A stretch of DNA of 61,258 bases. It comes from JBCAWW01 sp039024315 (GTDB lineage: Bacteria > Bacteroidota > Bacteroidia > J057). The stretch lies in contig JBCCQN010000019.1 in the NCBI GenBank assembly GCA_039024315.1, forward strand, positions 1 to 61,258. Direction: 5' to 3'. Positions within the stretch are counted from its first letter, which is position 1. Each line of letters opens with the position of its first letter. The notes under the pieces are model-generated. The model did no database searches and was not told the DNA's origin. It saw only the letters and a program-made list of their open reading frames with translations. Below, piece after piece: positions 34,201-41,707 of this stretch. A program made the position numbers and the translations under genes.

Positions 34201-34464
34201 CTCAAGCAGGGCCATTGCTCCCTCTCTAGTGTCCAAACGGAGCCCTGCTTTACGGTTTTGTTGGTCTGGGCCATGACAGGCAAAACATTTGTCAGACAAG
34301 ATGGGCTTGACGTGAAAATTATAGTCGATTCTTGCTGGTAATTGGAGATAGGCTGTTTCCACCTCCTCGGGCAAGTCTGGTCCAAGCCCACAGGCACAAA
34401 ACAGCCAACTCAGCCCGCAAGCGAGGATCCATTTAAGGCCTTGGGAGGGAAAAGGGAGCGTCAT
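31240..34464 (-). CDS. Planctomycete-type cytochrome c / DUF1549 / LamG / DUF1553 protein
   Basis: Domain order in 1074 residues: hydrophobic signal with possible lipobox (WLFCAC), a c-type haem domain with CFACHGPDQQNRKAGLRLD (near residues 60-75) and a later Met-bearing segment IVMPTPESHLS, DUF1549 (RRASFDLRGLPPTLAEIDAFL, ERMAANWMDIARYADSDGY), a second CARCH (VECARCHDHKYDPISQKEYF), a LamG/concanavalin-like domain (KIYLDGQEVEVEV) and DUF1553 (YVNRIWMMHFGRGIVKTVEDFGNQG). This architecture dominates planctomycete genomes; LamG suggests carbohydrate contact. It is the upstream partner of the DUF1501 gene. Confidence 0.92.
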   Translation of the reverse strand: MTLPFPSQGLKWILACGLSWLFCACGLGPDLPEEVETAYLQLPARIDYNFHVKPILSDKCFACHGPDQQNRKAGLRLDTREGAMALLEEGGQAIVAGKAEKSEVFRRILSDDPEIVMPTPESHLSLAPAEIATLVKWIEEGAEYKPHWSLIPVTQPSLPYRKNSEAPDQEIDQFVFAKLQAKGLSFSSPAAKAKLIRRASFDLRGLPPTLAEIDAFLQDSSANAYEKVLDQFLASPAYGERMAANWMDIARYADSDGYLDDKHRDFSPYRDWVIKAFNENQSYKEFVSWQLAGDLIPDKTQESVLATAFNRLHKKNSEAGIVFEEYRVENVADRTNTFGKAFLGLSVECARCHDHKYDPISQKEYFQLFAFFNSTDEFGSAVYGPGQTPGPALLLTDEITRAHLDSLRAYIAHLEEERRSILDKAPENEAALSPAKLKASLKRKLLAHYDFEALSPSRDQKFGIKEAKGRAEPIYFNGKPDIRAAGYQGNAFFIKEYNSGRGPKGLGWFDRTDPFSIQFALYPDTLYDEAYFMWHSEERRLGFKGYNFALDSNRLRFFISHSWPQNAIDVLTEATLPIHKWTHISMTYDGSSRASGIKIYLDGQEVEVEVKRDHLYKSILFEPDIHTYGFHNLQMGFQSREKVLTNGGIDELKVYQGTLSPPEVAASLDISLTQIKGKIKWAYDYWQRDPDFQEREAQLNQARRAENDFISKIPEIMVMGDLPQPRPTYILNRGVYNEHGEGVEPETPAAIFPLVDKLRPDRLGLAQWLFDPQNPLTARVYVNRIWMMHFGRGIVKTVEDFGNQGSLPSHPDLLDWLAWDFMQNGWDIKRLHKQIMLSTTYCQSSVISPEALEQDPENVWLARGASFRLPAEMIRDNALAISGLLETQTGGPAAYPYQPKGIWESLTTKHWAYRYPYDTDKGIYRRSLYTIWKRQAPPPAMQLLDIANRDICSVRRQVTNTPLQALTLLNDPQFVEASRKLAETVIAEISQPQEQLLYVFRLCTSRMPTEKEMRTLLDFYKNERRKYASDPTKALAYLEVGKSKWDPALDPAEIAALGVVSNAILNTDEAIVRR

Positions 34465-34682
34465 CTATTATCTGTTTGAGAGAAGCGGAGATCGAAAAAC
34501 AGCAATCAATAATTTAAGTACTTAGACAATAGTATTTAGTATTAAGACCTAGGAAAACTGGACTATTTGGTTCAGCAGAACCTTTTTCCTCGGTACTTTC
34601 TACTTTCTACTCTGTACTTAAAGAGAAATTTAAGCAAAAAGGGCGTCTCAAAAACGCTGAACTGGGCATAATGTTAGGACAT

Positions 34683-34699
34683 ATCGTTCGGTGAAACCG
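34683..34699 (+). repeat. Dispersed hairpin repeat, stem CGGT (intergenic)
   Basis: The plus strand reads ATCGTT-CGGT-GAA-ACCG, 40 bp after the 2OG-oxygenase stop. The closing pair is T-A rather than C-G. Confidence 0.75.
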
Positions 34700-34737
34700 A
34701 TCCCAAAAAATAAGCGAAGGATAAGCGCCGCTTTCGC

Positions 34738-35703
34738 CTATAAATCTGGAAATACTTTTCCCACTTTGGCCGTGATATAGTCGCCATAGGTCCCTTTAAA
34801 GGCGTGAAGATTGGCTCCATCCCAACGCTCAGGGCGATGCCCAACGGCTTTTTCAATCGGAACGGCTCTGATCTCAGCGTCAAAACTTGGGTCAAAAAAG
34901 AAGGGAAAAGAATAGCGGTCCTTACCGGACTGATTCAAGACACGGTGCGGGGTAGAGCAATAATAGCCGCCCGTCATCCGGTCTAGCATATCACCAATGT
35001 TGCAGACAAAAGTACCAGGTACGACTGGCGCGTCAATCCAGCGATCTTGGGTTTTGATTTGGAGGCCGCCAACTTCGTCTTGCTTGAGGATGGTCAACAA
35101 ACCATAATCCGTGTGTTCACCAACTCCCCAAGCAGGGTCTTCGACTGAGCGTTCCCCGGCGGAGGGGTAATGAAAAATCCGAAATAAGCAAAGTGGATCA
35201 TAGGTGTAATGCTTGTAAAAAAAATCAGCCGGCAAGCCCAAACTGAGAGATATACCGCGCATCAAGAGCTGGCCTAATCGTTGAATGGCGTCAAAATAAG
35301 TCAGCACCGTATTTTTCAAGGCAGGGATTTGAGCGGGAAACAGATTTGCCCCATGAAGAAGTAAGCCTTGCTGAACGCTTTCCGCCTCAGGTCCCAACTC
35401 CCTACCAAAATAGAGGCCTTCTTTTTGATCTGGTTTGCCAGAGGTCAGCTCATCACCGACCGGAAAAAAGCCTCGCCAAGCTCTGCCACCAAGTGCCATT
35501 CTGATTTGCATCTTTTCTTCTTCTGGCAGGGCAAAAAAGGCTTGACTTTGCTGCGCTAAGTCAGCCTGTAGGGATTCGGAAATACCATGACCAGAGATGT
35601 AAAAGAAGCCGTATTGGGTACAGGCATCATGCAGGGCTTGGGCTACTGCTTGATGATTGGCATCAGCTTGCTGGAGTGGAGAAATATCAATAAGCGGGAC
35701 CAT
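34738..35703 (-). CDS. 2-oxoglutarate/Fe(II)-dependent dioxygenase (isopenicillin-N-synthase-like)
   Basis: The 321-residue enzyme starts with the DIOX_N region (VPLIDISPLQQADANHQAV, YGFFYISGHGI) and carries the double-stranded beta-helix with iron ligands His197 and Asp199 (EHTDYGLL) and His253 (STPHRV). Arg263 and Ser265 in DRYSFPFF would bind 2-oxoglutarate. This places it in the 2OG-Fe(II) oxygenase group with gibberellin/flavonoid oxidases and bacterial ethylene-forming-like enzymes; the substrate is unknown. It stands alone between two intergenic gaps. Confidence 0.9.
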   Translation of the reverse strand: MVPLIDISPLQQADANHQAVAQALHDACTQYGFFYISGHGISESLQADLAQQSQAFFALPEEEKMQIRMALGGRAWRGFFPVGDELTSGKPDQKEGLYFGRELGPEAESVQQGLLLHGANLFPAQIPALKNTVLTYFDAIQRLGQLLMRGISLSLGLPADFFYKHYTYDPLCLFRIFHYPSAGERSVEDPAWGVGEHTDYGLLTILKQDEVGGLQIKTQDRWIDAPVVPGTFVCNIGDMLDRMTGGYYCSTPHRVLNQSGKDRYSFPFFFDPSFDAEIRAVPIEKAVGHRPERWDGANLHAFKGTYGDYITAKVGKVFPDL

Positions 35704-35825
35704 AATTCTAATATCAACTTCGCTCTTAACTAATGCAATCTTGAAGGAGAAATAGCGAAAAAAAGGTGGGATAGCCTCAGAGCTACCCCACGGTCAAACA
35801 CAATTAAAACGCCCTAAAAATTCTT

Positions 35826-36851
35826 TTAGCGAGGATACGCAAGGTCCCGATTGAAAACAAAGGCCTGATCATTGAGGGTAAGCAAGAAGGCGATCAAATC
35901 TACTTTTTCGTTAGGGCTCAGGGCGATACCTTGGGCCAGTTCTGGGGCTAGGGTGGCACTGCTTTCGATGCCTTTGGCGTAGTGATTGAGCACCTGCGAG
36001 AGCTTGGCAAAGCGACCATCGTGCATATAAGGATGCGAAAACTTGAGATTGCGTAGGGTCGGCACTTTGAACTTTCGGTCGTCGGCAGGATCTAGCGTGA
36101 TGTTCATCCGACCATGATCCTGTAAAAAGGTATCCATCGGCAGGCCGTTATTGGCAAACTCCTGATTGGTAAAGAGCGGTTCTTGATGGCAGGAGGCACA
36201 GTGGGTTTGGTAAAGTCTGTAGCCTTTTTGCTCCTGTTCGGAGAACGCTACCCCTGATTCGCCTCGTTTGACTTGGTCATATTTGCTGTCGGCGGAGACA
36301 AAGGTCAATTGAAATTGAGCGATGGCTTTGAGTAGGTGCTCCCCTGTGATGGTGCTATCGTCAAAGGCCTGAAAAAAAAGTTGGCGATACTTAGGTTTGG
36401 ATTGTAAGCGTTCCACGACCGTGGCAATATCACTATCCATCTCTGTTTCAGCAGCAATGGGAGCCAGCGCCTGCATATCCAAATGGTTTGCTGCCCCATC
36501 CCACATAAAGCTTTTGCCCCAAGCGAGATTCATCAAAGCAGGTGAATTACGAGTGCCAATACGATCTTCTATACCGTGGCTTAATTCATGATCGACATGG
36601 GTAAAGGCAGTGTAAGACAAATGACAACTGGCACAGGAAACCGTACTATCACGTGAAAGTATCGGATCGTAAAATAGCTGTCGCCCAAGGGCGACGCCCT
36701 CCTTGCTCAAGGGATTGTGGTTAAAATCATAGCTTGGCTCAGGCCAAGAAGCGGGATATTGTAAGCGGAAATAAGTACGCTGCTTTGCCATACTCGCTGC
36801 TAAGCAAAGCACACCCAATAAACTGATCCCCGACACGACCCACTTATTCAT
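35826..36851 (-). CDS. MauG/MbnH-like di-haem cytochrome c peroxidase
   Basis: The ATG at 36849-36851 gives a signal sequence (MNKWVVSGISLLGVLCLAAS); a start at 36944 would precede it with 31 polar residues. Two CXXCH haem sites are visible: CASCHLSYTAF (Cys73-His77) and CASCHQEPLF around residue 210. The usual FKVPTLRNLKFSHPYMHDGRFAKLSQVLNHY segment of the second domain is present. The gene overlaps the MbnP-like gene by 8 bases. In the characterised MbnH-MbnP pair the di-haem enzyme oxidises a Trp of MbnP to kynurenine, so this pairing favours a protein-modifying role over simple peroxide removal. Confidence 0.88.
   Translation of the reverse strand: MNKWVVSGISLLGVLCLAASMAKQRTYFRLQYPASWPEPSYDFNHNPLSKEGVALGRQLFYDPILSRDSTVSCASCHLSYTAFTHVDHELSHGIEDRIGTRNSPALMNLAWGKSFMWDGAANHLDMQALAPIAAETEMDSDIATVVERLQSKPKYRQLFFQAFDDSTITGEHLLKAIAQFQLTFVSADSKYDQVKRGESGVAFSEQEQKGYRLYQTHCASCHQEPLFTNQEFANNGLPMDTFLQDHGRMNITLDPADDRKFKVPTLRNLKFSHPYMHDGRFAKLSQVLNHYAKGIESSATLAPELAQGIALSPNEKVDLIAFLLTLNDQAFVFNRDLAYPR
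36231..36249 (-). repeat. Dispersed hairpin repeat, 5-nt loop variant
   Basis: The minus strand reads AGCGTT-CTCC-GAACA-GGAG. It encodes AFSEQEQ in the peroxidase, a segment that is also conserved in the family, so chance is possible. Confidence 0.35.
36407..36424 (+). repeat. Dispersed hairpin repeat, 4-nt loop variant
   Basis: The plus strand reads AGCGTT-CCAC-GACC-GTGG. It encodes ATVVERL in the peroxidase. Confidence 0.45.
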
Positions 36852-37527
36852 CGCCAAGGATTTTAAAGAGTGAGGCAGCATGTTCCGCAAGCTGGGCACA
36901 TTGTTGGCCAGGAGACATGAGATTGGGGTTTTCTTCCAGATCAACTGCTTGCAAAAACTGCTCGATATCTAATCCTACTAAGATTTGGGACGAAGCTTCG
37001 CATTTGAGTTGAATCTTTTGCACGCTAGGGTAAGGCGGCAAATAGCCGCCCAAATGATAGATAAAGCGCTGGTTACGGCTACCAGCAAGCGGGCTTTGGC
37101 CTTCTAACTTGAAGTTGATATAACCCGTATTCCAGCTCCAATACATCCCTTTGGTAGGATCGAGATCGCCGCCCATGGCGCCAGAGACATTGGTCAGGCT
37201 ATCGATACCTAGCTTAAAATGGACCTCATCAAAACTAATCTCTTCTTGGAGTGGAATCAACAGACTATTAGGCTCCGCCAAATCAATCAAATGATAACTT
37301 TCTTGCTCGGCCCAAACTTCCTCTCCCTCAACCAAAAGGCGGATGTCGCTGAGGTAAAAACGCAGCTTGCTCAACACCACACTATCCCCTCTGTAAGCGT
37401 AAGCGTGATCCAATCGCAAGGTCTCGCCCGCAAAAATCGGCACTAGTTTCATAGATGGAGCCCCTTTCTGCCCCATCATTGAATAAATCATCAACATCAG
37501 CGTGATGTAAAGTAAGCTACGCTTCAT
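36844..37527 (-). CDS. MbnP-family copper-binding-like protein
   Basis: A signal peptide (MKRSLLYITLMLMIYSMMGQ) precedes a beta-rich domain with the family pattern LSKLRFYLSDIRLL, HLIDLAEPNS, FKLGIDSLTNVSG, DPTKGMYWSWNTGYINFKLEG, FIYHLGGY. The Trp residues in YWSWNTGY are the obvious candidates for oxidation to kynurenine by the neighbouring di-haem enzyme, the modification known to create the copper site in MbnP. It is upstream of, and overlaps, the peroxidase gene by 8 bases. No methanobactin precursor or biosynthesis gene is nearby. Confidence 0.85.
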   Translation of the reverse strand: MKRSLLYITLMLMIYSMMGQKGAPSMKLVPIFAGETLRLDHAYAYRGDSVVLSKLRFYLSDIRLLVEGEEVWAEQESYHLIDLAEPNSLLIPLQEEISFDEVHFKLGIDSLTNVSGAMGGDLDPTKGMYWSWNTGYINFKLEGQSPLAGSRNQRFIYHLGGYLPPYPSVQKIQLKCEASSQILVGLDIEQFLQAVDLEENPNLMSPGQQCAQLAEHAASLFKILGDE

Positions 37528-37577
37528 GATCTCTTGATTTCAAAAGTATAGATGCCAACTAGCACAAAAACTTTTGC

Positions 37578-37601
37578 ATTTTTGAAGACTTCGTCAAAAA
37601 T
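37578..37601. promoter_or_regulatory. Inverted repeat in the MbnP/GH9 divergent promoter region
   Basis: Perfect 8-bp arms, ATTTTTGA/TCAAAAAT, with an 8-base centre lie in an AT-rich region between divergent genes, 50 bp from the MbnP start and 130 bp from the GH9 start. It may be an operator. No clear Bacteroidota -33/-7 promoter could be placed. Confidence 0.35.
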
Positions 37602-37733
37602 ATATAGATTGTTGCATATAAAAACTTACTTCCATCTTCTCTAAAAGGGCATAAGCACTTCCACATCAGGCAATTAGACCTTCCTCGTTTTTTTCGTCAA
37701 GTACGAAAGACAGTTCCCTTTAGCCAAAAAATT

Positions 37734-40376
37734 ATGCACGGAATTTTGAGTTTCTCTAAGATCAGCTTGAGTCTATTCTTAAGCTTTGGATTTCTGGTAA
37801 TCCAAGCCTCAGACTTAGTCGAAGTCCTACCTTTACACCGTAACATCCTGATGCTTCATTTTAATGATGGGTATGTGCGACACCATCTCTTAGGCGAAGC
37901 GAGAGACAATGAATGGGTAATAGCTAGCCCACTTGATCTTAGTATCGCCGGCCAAGCCAATGCTTATTTGCTCACAAGCCCTGATGACACCCAATATCAG
38001 GGGGGATTATCGCCGCTGCAGGTTGGCAGGAAGTCCAAAGCCACTGATTTTACTTGGCTTTGCCAAGGCTGGAATGGGAATTGTGTCAATACGGATCCAG
38101 ATCATGCCAAGGAGCATTGGTTGTACCTTGAACTTCCTTTTGCCTTGCAAAATGGCAAAACTTATCAGCTGTCTTTTCCAGGTTTTGCTACGCTAGATTC
38201 GGTAGTATTGGTTTACGATGATAGGGTTTCCCGCTCGGAGGCAGTACATGTCAATCAGCTTGGTTATGTCCCGAGTGCCACCGAAAAATATGGCTACATC
38301 TATCACTGGGGTGGAGATTTAGGCGGGCTTAACTGGGCAGGATTTGTCAATAACAGTTTTGATGTAGTGGATACTTTGACGGGTATGTCAGTCTTTAGCG
38401 GAAACTTAGCGTTCCGCAAAGCGGCTGATAACCAAGAGTTTGGTCAAATACAGCAGGCCCCTCCCTACGGTAACCTAGTGGGGGCCGAGGTCTATGAGTG
38501 TGATTTTTCGGCTTTGACTATTCCTGGTACTTATCGACTATGTGTAGATGGGATAGGATGCTCTTTTGCTTTTGAACTCCATGACAGTATCTACCAAGCG
38601 CCACTTGCCGCCATTGTCAATGGTCTTTATCAGCAGCGTTCGGGGATCGCCACTATGGCACCTTATACCGATCAGCCTCGTCCCGCTCCCCACAATCCTA
38701 ATTTGACCCCGGGCTTTGCGGGGAAGTTGCTATACTCGACTTTTCGCTATCCGGATTTTAGCGAAAATGATAATGACACCGTTGACAAAGCAGCCATTGA
38801 CGCGGCGGTTTTGGGGCCTCTCAATGTCTGGGGCTGGTACCAAGACGCAGGAGACTGGGACAGTTATTATTCACACACCGAGGTACCTCTGAGCTTACTT
38901 TGGCTGTATGAGATCGGAGCGAGTAAGTTTGCCGATCAGCAGTTTATGATCCCTGAGTCGGGGAACGCTTTCCCTGATCTTCTGGACGAAGCGATGTGGC
39001 TGCCCCGATTTCATTATCGCCTACGGCAAAGCTTGATGACCCAAAATTATGGTAGCGGAGGGGTAGGAGGCGGCCGTATATTTGGAGATCTGTGGGGAGA
39101 GGATGTCTTGGCAGATGGCACCACCATTGGTTCTTGGCAAGATACTGTAAGGACATGGGTCTGCACCGGCGAAGACCCCTTTATGACCTACAAATATTCA
39201 GCCTTGGCAGCCCATATTGCCTATCTATTAGCCCAAAACAATCTTACTGATCCTGATAATATCGATTGGTATCAAGAAGCTTTGGAGGCTTACAACTGGG
39301 CGAGCAATCATACTTTGCCGCAGGACACCAGTCTCTTTAGCTATCGCATGACGCATACGCGCATGCTCGCTGCGGCTAACCTCTATCGCCTCACGGGCGA
39401 CAATGCCTACCAGATGCAGTTAATGGCCGATTGGAACCAAATCCCCAATGATGTCATTGTAGATGAGGAATTACTTTTTGCGATGGCCACTTATCTCGCG
39501 ACCGAAGGCATCCAAAGCTTAGAGCCAAATACCTTTAATGCCATCAGCAATAAAATGGAAGCAGAGGCAGATTTCATTATGCTTGACTTTAGAGACAATC
39601 GAGCTTGTCGGTGGGCGGGGAATTGGTATTTTCCTTTTTTGGTTGGTCAGCCTACTACTCCTTTGGTTCAAGCTGGCGTCATGGGGCACTATTTATTCAA
39701 GGATAAAAATCCGCAAAAGGCAGAGCAATATAAAGCTGCTCTTTATTCGACCGCTGACTATTTCCTTGGCAATAATCCTTTGAATATGTGCTGGATCACT
39801 CGTATGGGAGAGCGCAGCCCGAAGGAGATCCTCAATTTGGATAGCTGGTATCTTGGGGGAGACGTTCCGCGCAGCGGTATCGTACCCTATGGACCATGGC
39901 AGGCAGAAAGTGATTTTGGCCCGCTCGGTCCTTGGAATCATATGTGGGCGCTTGAATTTATCTATCCTACCAATAAAAGTGATTGGCCAGCCCACGAACG
40001 ATTTTTTGATCAACGCACTGCAGCCTTTACTAACGAGTACACAGTGGCGCAAAACTTGGCCCCCGCCATTTTTACCTATGGCTATCTCTACAGCCTTACG
40101 GCGCCAAAGGTCAGTACCGCAATAGAATCGGAGGCTTACCAGTTAGCGTTTAAAGTCTATCCCAATCCGACTAGCTCACAAATTCACATCACGACCGATA
40201 ATCCTCAGCTTATCGAAGAGATCATACTATTTGACCTCCAAGGCAAAGTGATTGAGCGTTCTGCGCAGCAGGCACTAAGCCTCAATATCCAAACACTGAG
40301 TCCGGGTCTATATCAAGTATGCGTTAGGGCCAAAGGAGGGCAACAGGGCTGTCAAAAAGTCTTGCTCAGGCCCTAG
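37734..40376 (+). CDS. GH9 family endoglucanase with T9SS sorting domain
   Basis: Domain order: signal peptide, CelD_N immunoglobulin-like domain (SEAVHVNQLGYVPSATEKYGYIYHWGG), the GH9 (alpha/alpha)6 barrel, and a C-terminal type IX secretion sorting domain (YPNPTSSQIHITTDNPQ to VLLRP). In the barrel, Asp371 and Asp374 of YQDAGDWDSYY are the base and nucleophile-water candidates, PESGNAFPDLLDEAMW is a conserved helix, and Glu741 near MWALEFIY is the acid candidate. It would be secreted and surface-attached to cut beta-1,4-glucans. Two strict and one relaxed hairpin repeats lie inside; the one at 40255 sits in the sorting domain. Confidence 0.92.
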   Translation: MHGILSFSKISLSLFLSFGFLVIQASDLVEVLPLHRNILMLHFNDGYVRHHLLGEARDNEWVIASPLDLSIAGQANAYLLTSPDDTQYQGGLSPLQVGRKSKATDFTWLCQGWNGNCVNTDPDHAKEHWLYLELPFALQNGKTYQLSFPGFATLDSVVLVYDDRVSRSEAVHVNQLGYVPSATEKYGYIYHWGGDLGGLNWAGFVNNSFDVVDTLTGMSVFSGNLAFRKAADNQEFGQIQQAPPYGNLVGAEVYECDFSALTIPGTYRLCVDGIGCSFAFELHDSIYQAPLAAIVNGLYQQRSGIATMAPYTDQPRPAPHNPNLTPGFAGKLLYSTFRYPDFSENDNDTVDKAAIDAAVLGPLNVWGWYQDAGDWDSYYSHTEVPLSLLWLYEIGASKFADQQFMIPESGNAFPDLLDEAMWLPRFHYRLRQSLMTQNYGSGGVGGGRIFGDLWGEDVLADGTTIGSWQDTVRTWVCTGEDPFMTYKYSALAAHIAYLLAQNNLTDPDNIDWYQEALEAYNWASNHTLPQDTSLFSYRMTHTRMLAAANLYRLTGDNAYQMQLMADWNQIPNDVIVDEELLFAMATYLATEGIQSLEPNTFNAISNKMEAEADFIMLDFRDNRACRWAGNWYFPFLVGQPTTPLVQAGVMGHYLFKDKNPQKAEQYKAALYSTADYFLGNNPLNMCWITRMGERSPKEILNLDSWYLGGDVPRSGIVPYGPWQAESDFGPLGPWNHMWALEFIYPTNKSDWPAHERFFDQRTAAFTNEYTVAQNLAPAIFTYGYLYSLTAPKVSTAIESEAYQLAFKVYPNPTSSQIHITTDNPQLIEEIILFDLQGKVIERSAQQALSLNIQTLSPGLYQVCVRAKGGQQGCQKVLLRP
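38408..38424 (+). repeat. Dispersed hairpin repeat, stem CCGC, AAA loop
   Basis: The plus strand reads AGCGTT-CCGC-AAA-GCGG, encoding LAFRKAA in GH9, between the Ig-like domain strands. The loop departs from GNA. Confidence 0.65.
39861..39877 (+). repeat. Dispersed hairpin repeat, relaxed prefix
   Basis: The plus strand reads GACGTT-CCGC-GCA-GCGG, encoding GDVPRSGI in GH9. Confidence 0.5.
40255..40271 (+). repeat. Dispersed hairpin repeat, stem CTGC, GCA loop
   Basis: The plus strand reads AGCGTT-CTGC-GCA-GCAG, encoding ERSAQQ in the T9SS sorting domain of GH9. The 20-mer from 40252 is identical to intergenic 4352-4371. Confidence 0.8.
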
Positions 40377-40395
40377 AGGGCGATAGAAGGATAGC

Positions 40396-41583
40396 TTAAT
40401 CGCCGCACTTACAGACGAGATTATCAGAATAGCTCTGCTTTTTGAGGCGATAACCTTTTTGGTAGGGATAGCCGCCTCCAATCCCCATATTTTCAGATCG
40501 AATGGTGTACAAGCATTGAAAATTGATCGCGCTCAATTCTTCTTGAAGATCATTGGGATCACAAAAGGGATTGGCAGCTGGGGCGCAATCGGTAGTGGTA
40601 AGGTTGCCGATCACCTGCTCTAAAATATACTTGACATCTACCTTATACTGGCGGGCAAGCTTTGTGTCTATATCTGTGGCAAATCTTCCGTAAGGTTCGC
40701 CTCGGCGAACGATAGAATCGTCATAAAGCTCAAACTTATCGATGAAGAAGGAGTGGATGGTAGCGATCTTGGCAAAATTACTTTCTTGATCAAAATTCAG
40801 TGCTTCAAAGGCAGCGGTAAATTGTTTGCTATCCTTATCAAAATAAGTAGGTGAAAGCGGGCTTAAATCACGATCTATCCAGATTTCATTGATCAAATAC
40901 TCATAGCCCATCAGGACCCTTCCCTTGCCAGCAGTCAAAGTATCAGAACGACTACATTTCATGCGTACATCTGCCGATCGAGAAAGGTAATATAGTCCGG
41001 GTTGACTGGCGGGCAGAGGCAGTTTATAGGTTTTGTCTAGCGCCCAAGTACCCTCATAACCTCCACAAGGACAATAGTCTTGAACCTCCGAAAGATCTAG
41101 GTAGGGAGAATTAAAACTGGCTTGAAAATCTTGATCAAAAAAAGCGGCTAAGGGATGGCCCTTGATTTCGAAAGGAGAATTTGCCCTTGTATCTACCTCT
41201 GTAGTTTGCAAAACAAAAATCAATCCTGCCACCAAGCTCGCCAATAATGCTCCTCCACCCAGCCAAATTAGTTTTTGGCGTTTGCTTTCTTTAGCGAGAA
41301 AAGAGAGTCTGCTATGCAGCTTTTCTTCTTCTCCTTGGCTGATTCTCAGGGCTTCTAGGGTCGCCCTTTGTTGGATGACTCGTTCTACATTTTCAATGGA
41401 ACGCTGGTACATACCTTCGGTGGCAGTACCGGAAATGAGTTTAGAGAACTGACTCGCGCTAATGCTCAAATCTCGGGAAATCACCCCAAAGGGGTTAGCG
41501 CCAAATTTGGATCTAATTTCATTCCAAGGCCCATAACATGTTTCTAATTTGGCAATAAATTTTTCCTTAAGTGTCCCCTCCAT
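40396..41583 (-). CDS. Membrane-anchored protein with N-terminal HTH-like domain
   Basis: I do not recognise a named family. Residues 32-68 (FGVISRDLSISASQFSKLISG then YQRSIENVERVI) look like an XRE-type helix-turn-helix. They are followed by a charged coiled-coil stretch (70-104), one membrane helix (LIWLGGGALLASLVAGLIFVL, 106-126) and a 270-residue extracytoplasmic domain with several Cys (CPCGG, CKCGD at the C-terminus). The layout suggests a one-component sensor that binds DNA from the membrane, though the HTH could also be a protein-binding fold. It converges on GH9 and diverges from the SGNH hydrolase gene; direct repeats sit before its start. Confidence 0.6.
   Translation of the reverse strand: MEGTLKEKFIAKLETCYGPWNEIRSKFGANPFGVISRDLSISASQFSKLISGTATEGMYQRSIENVERVIQQRATLEALRISQGEEEKLHSRLSFLAKESKRQKLIWLGGGALLASLVAGLIFVLQTTEVDTRANSPFEIKGHPLAAFFDQDFQASFNSPYLDLSEVQDYCPCGGYEGTWALDKTYKLPLPASQPGLYYLSRSADVRMKCSRSDTLTAGKGRVLMGYEYLINEIWIDRDLSPLSPTYFDKDSKQFTAAFEALNFDQESNFAKIATIHSFFIDKFELYDDSIVRRGEPYGRFATDIDTKLARQYKVDVKYILEQVIGNLTTTDCAPAANPFCDPNDLQEELSAINFQCLYTIRSENMGIGGGYPYQKGYRLKKQSYSDNLVCKCGD
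40698..40713 (-). repeat. Dispersed hairpin repeat, 2-nt loop variant
   Basis: The minus strand reads ATCGTT-CGCC-GA-GGCG and extends to a 7-bp palindrome. It encodes SIVRRGEP in the HTH-membrane protein. Confidence 0.45.
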
Positions 41584-41598
41584 TTCGAGCAGCAGTCC

Positions 41599-41617
41599 GG
41601 TGTAAAAAGGTGTAAAA
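41599..41617. promoter_or_regulatory. Tandem direct repeat GGTGTAAAA x2
   Basis: Two GGTGTAAAA copies lie 10 bp apart (one helical turn), 16-34 bp before the start of the HTH-membrane gene and in its divergent region with the SGNH gene. A third, partial copy (CGTTTAAAA) follows. The spacing suits an operator, possibly autoregulatory. Confidence 0.4.
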
Positions 41618-41707
41618 TCGTTTAAAACTACCTTTTAATCTAACCAAAAAGGCATAATATAAGCAATCACTGCTGCTAGCTTTTTTTCAAAAACAGAGGA
41701 CTACTAC

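Noticed and set aside
35148..35167. AGCGTT-CCCC-GGCGGA-GGGG in the 2OG oxygenase
   Set aside because: The loop is twice the family length and the encoded AGERSVEDP is conserved in this enzyme family.
38951..38969. Hairpin-like AGCGTT-CCCC-GACTC-AGGG on the minus strand
   Set aside because: The stem needs a wobble pair, the loop is 5 nt, and the encoded PESGNAFPD is a conserved GH9 motif, so chance is the simpler explanation.
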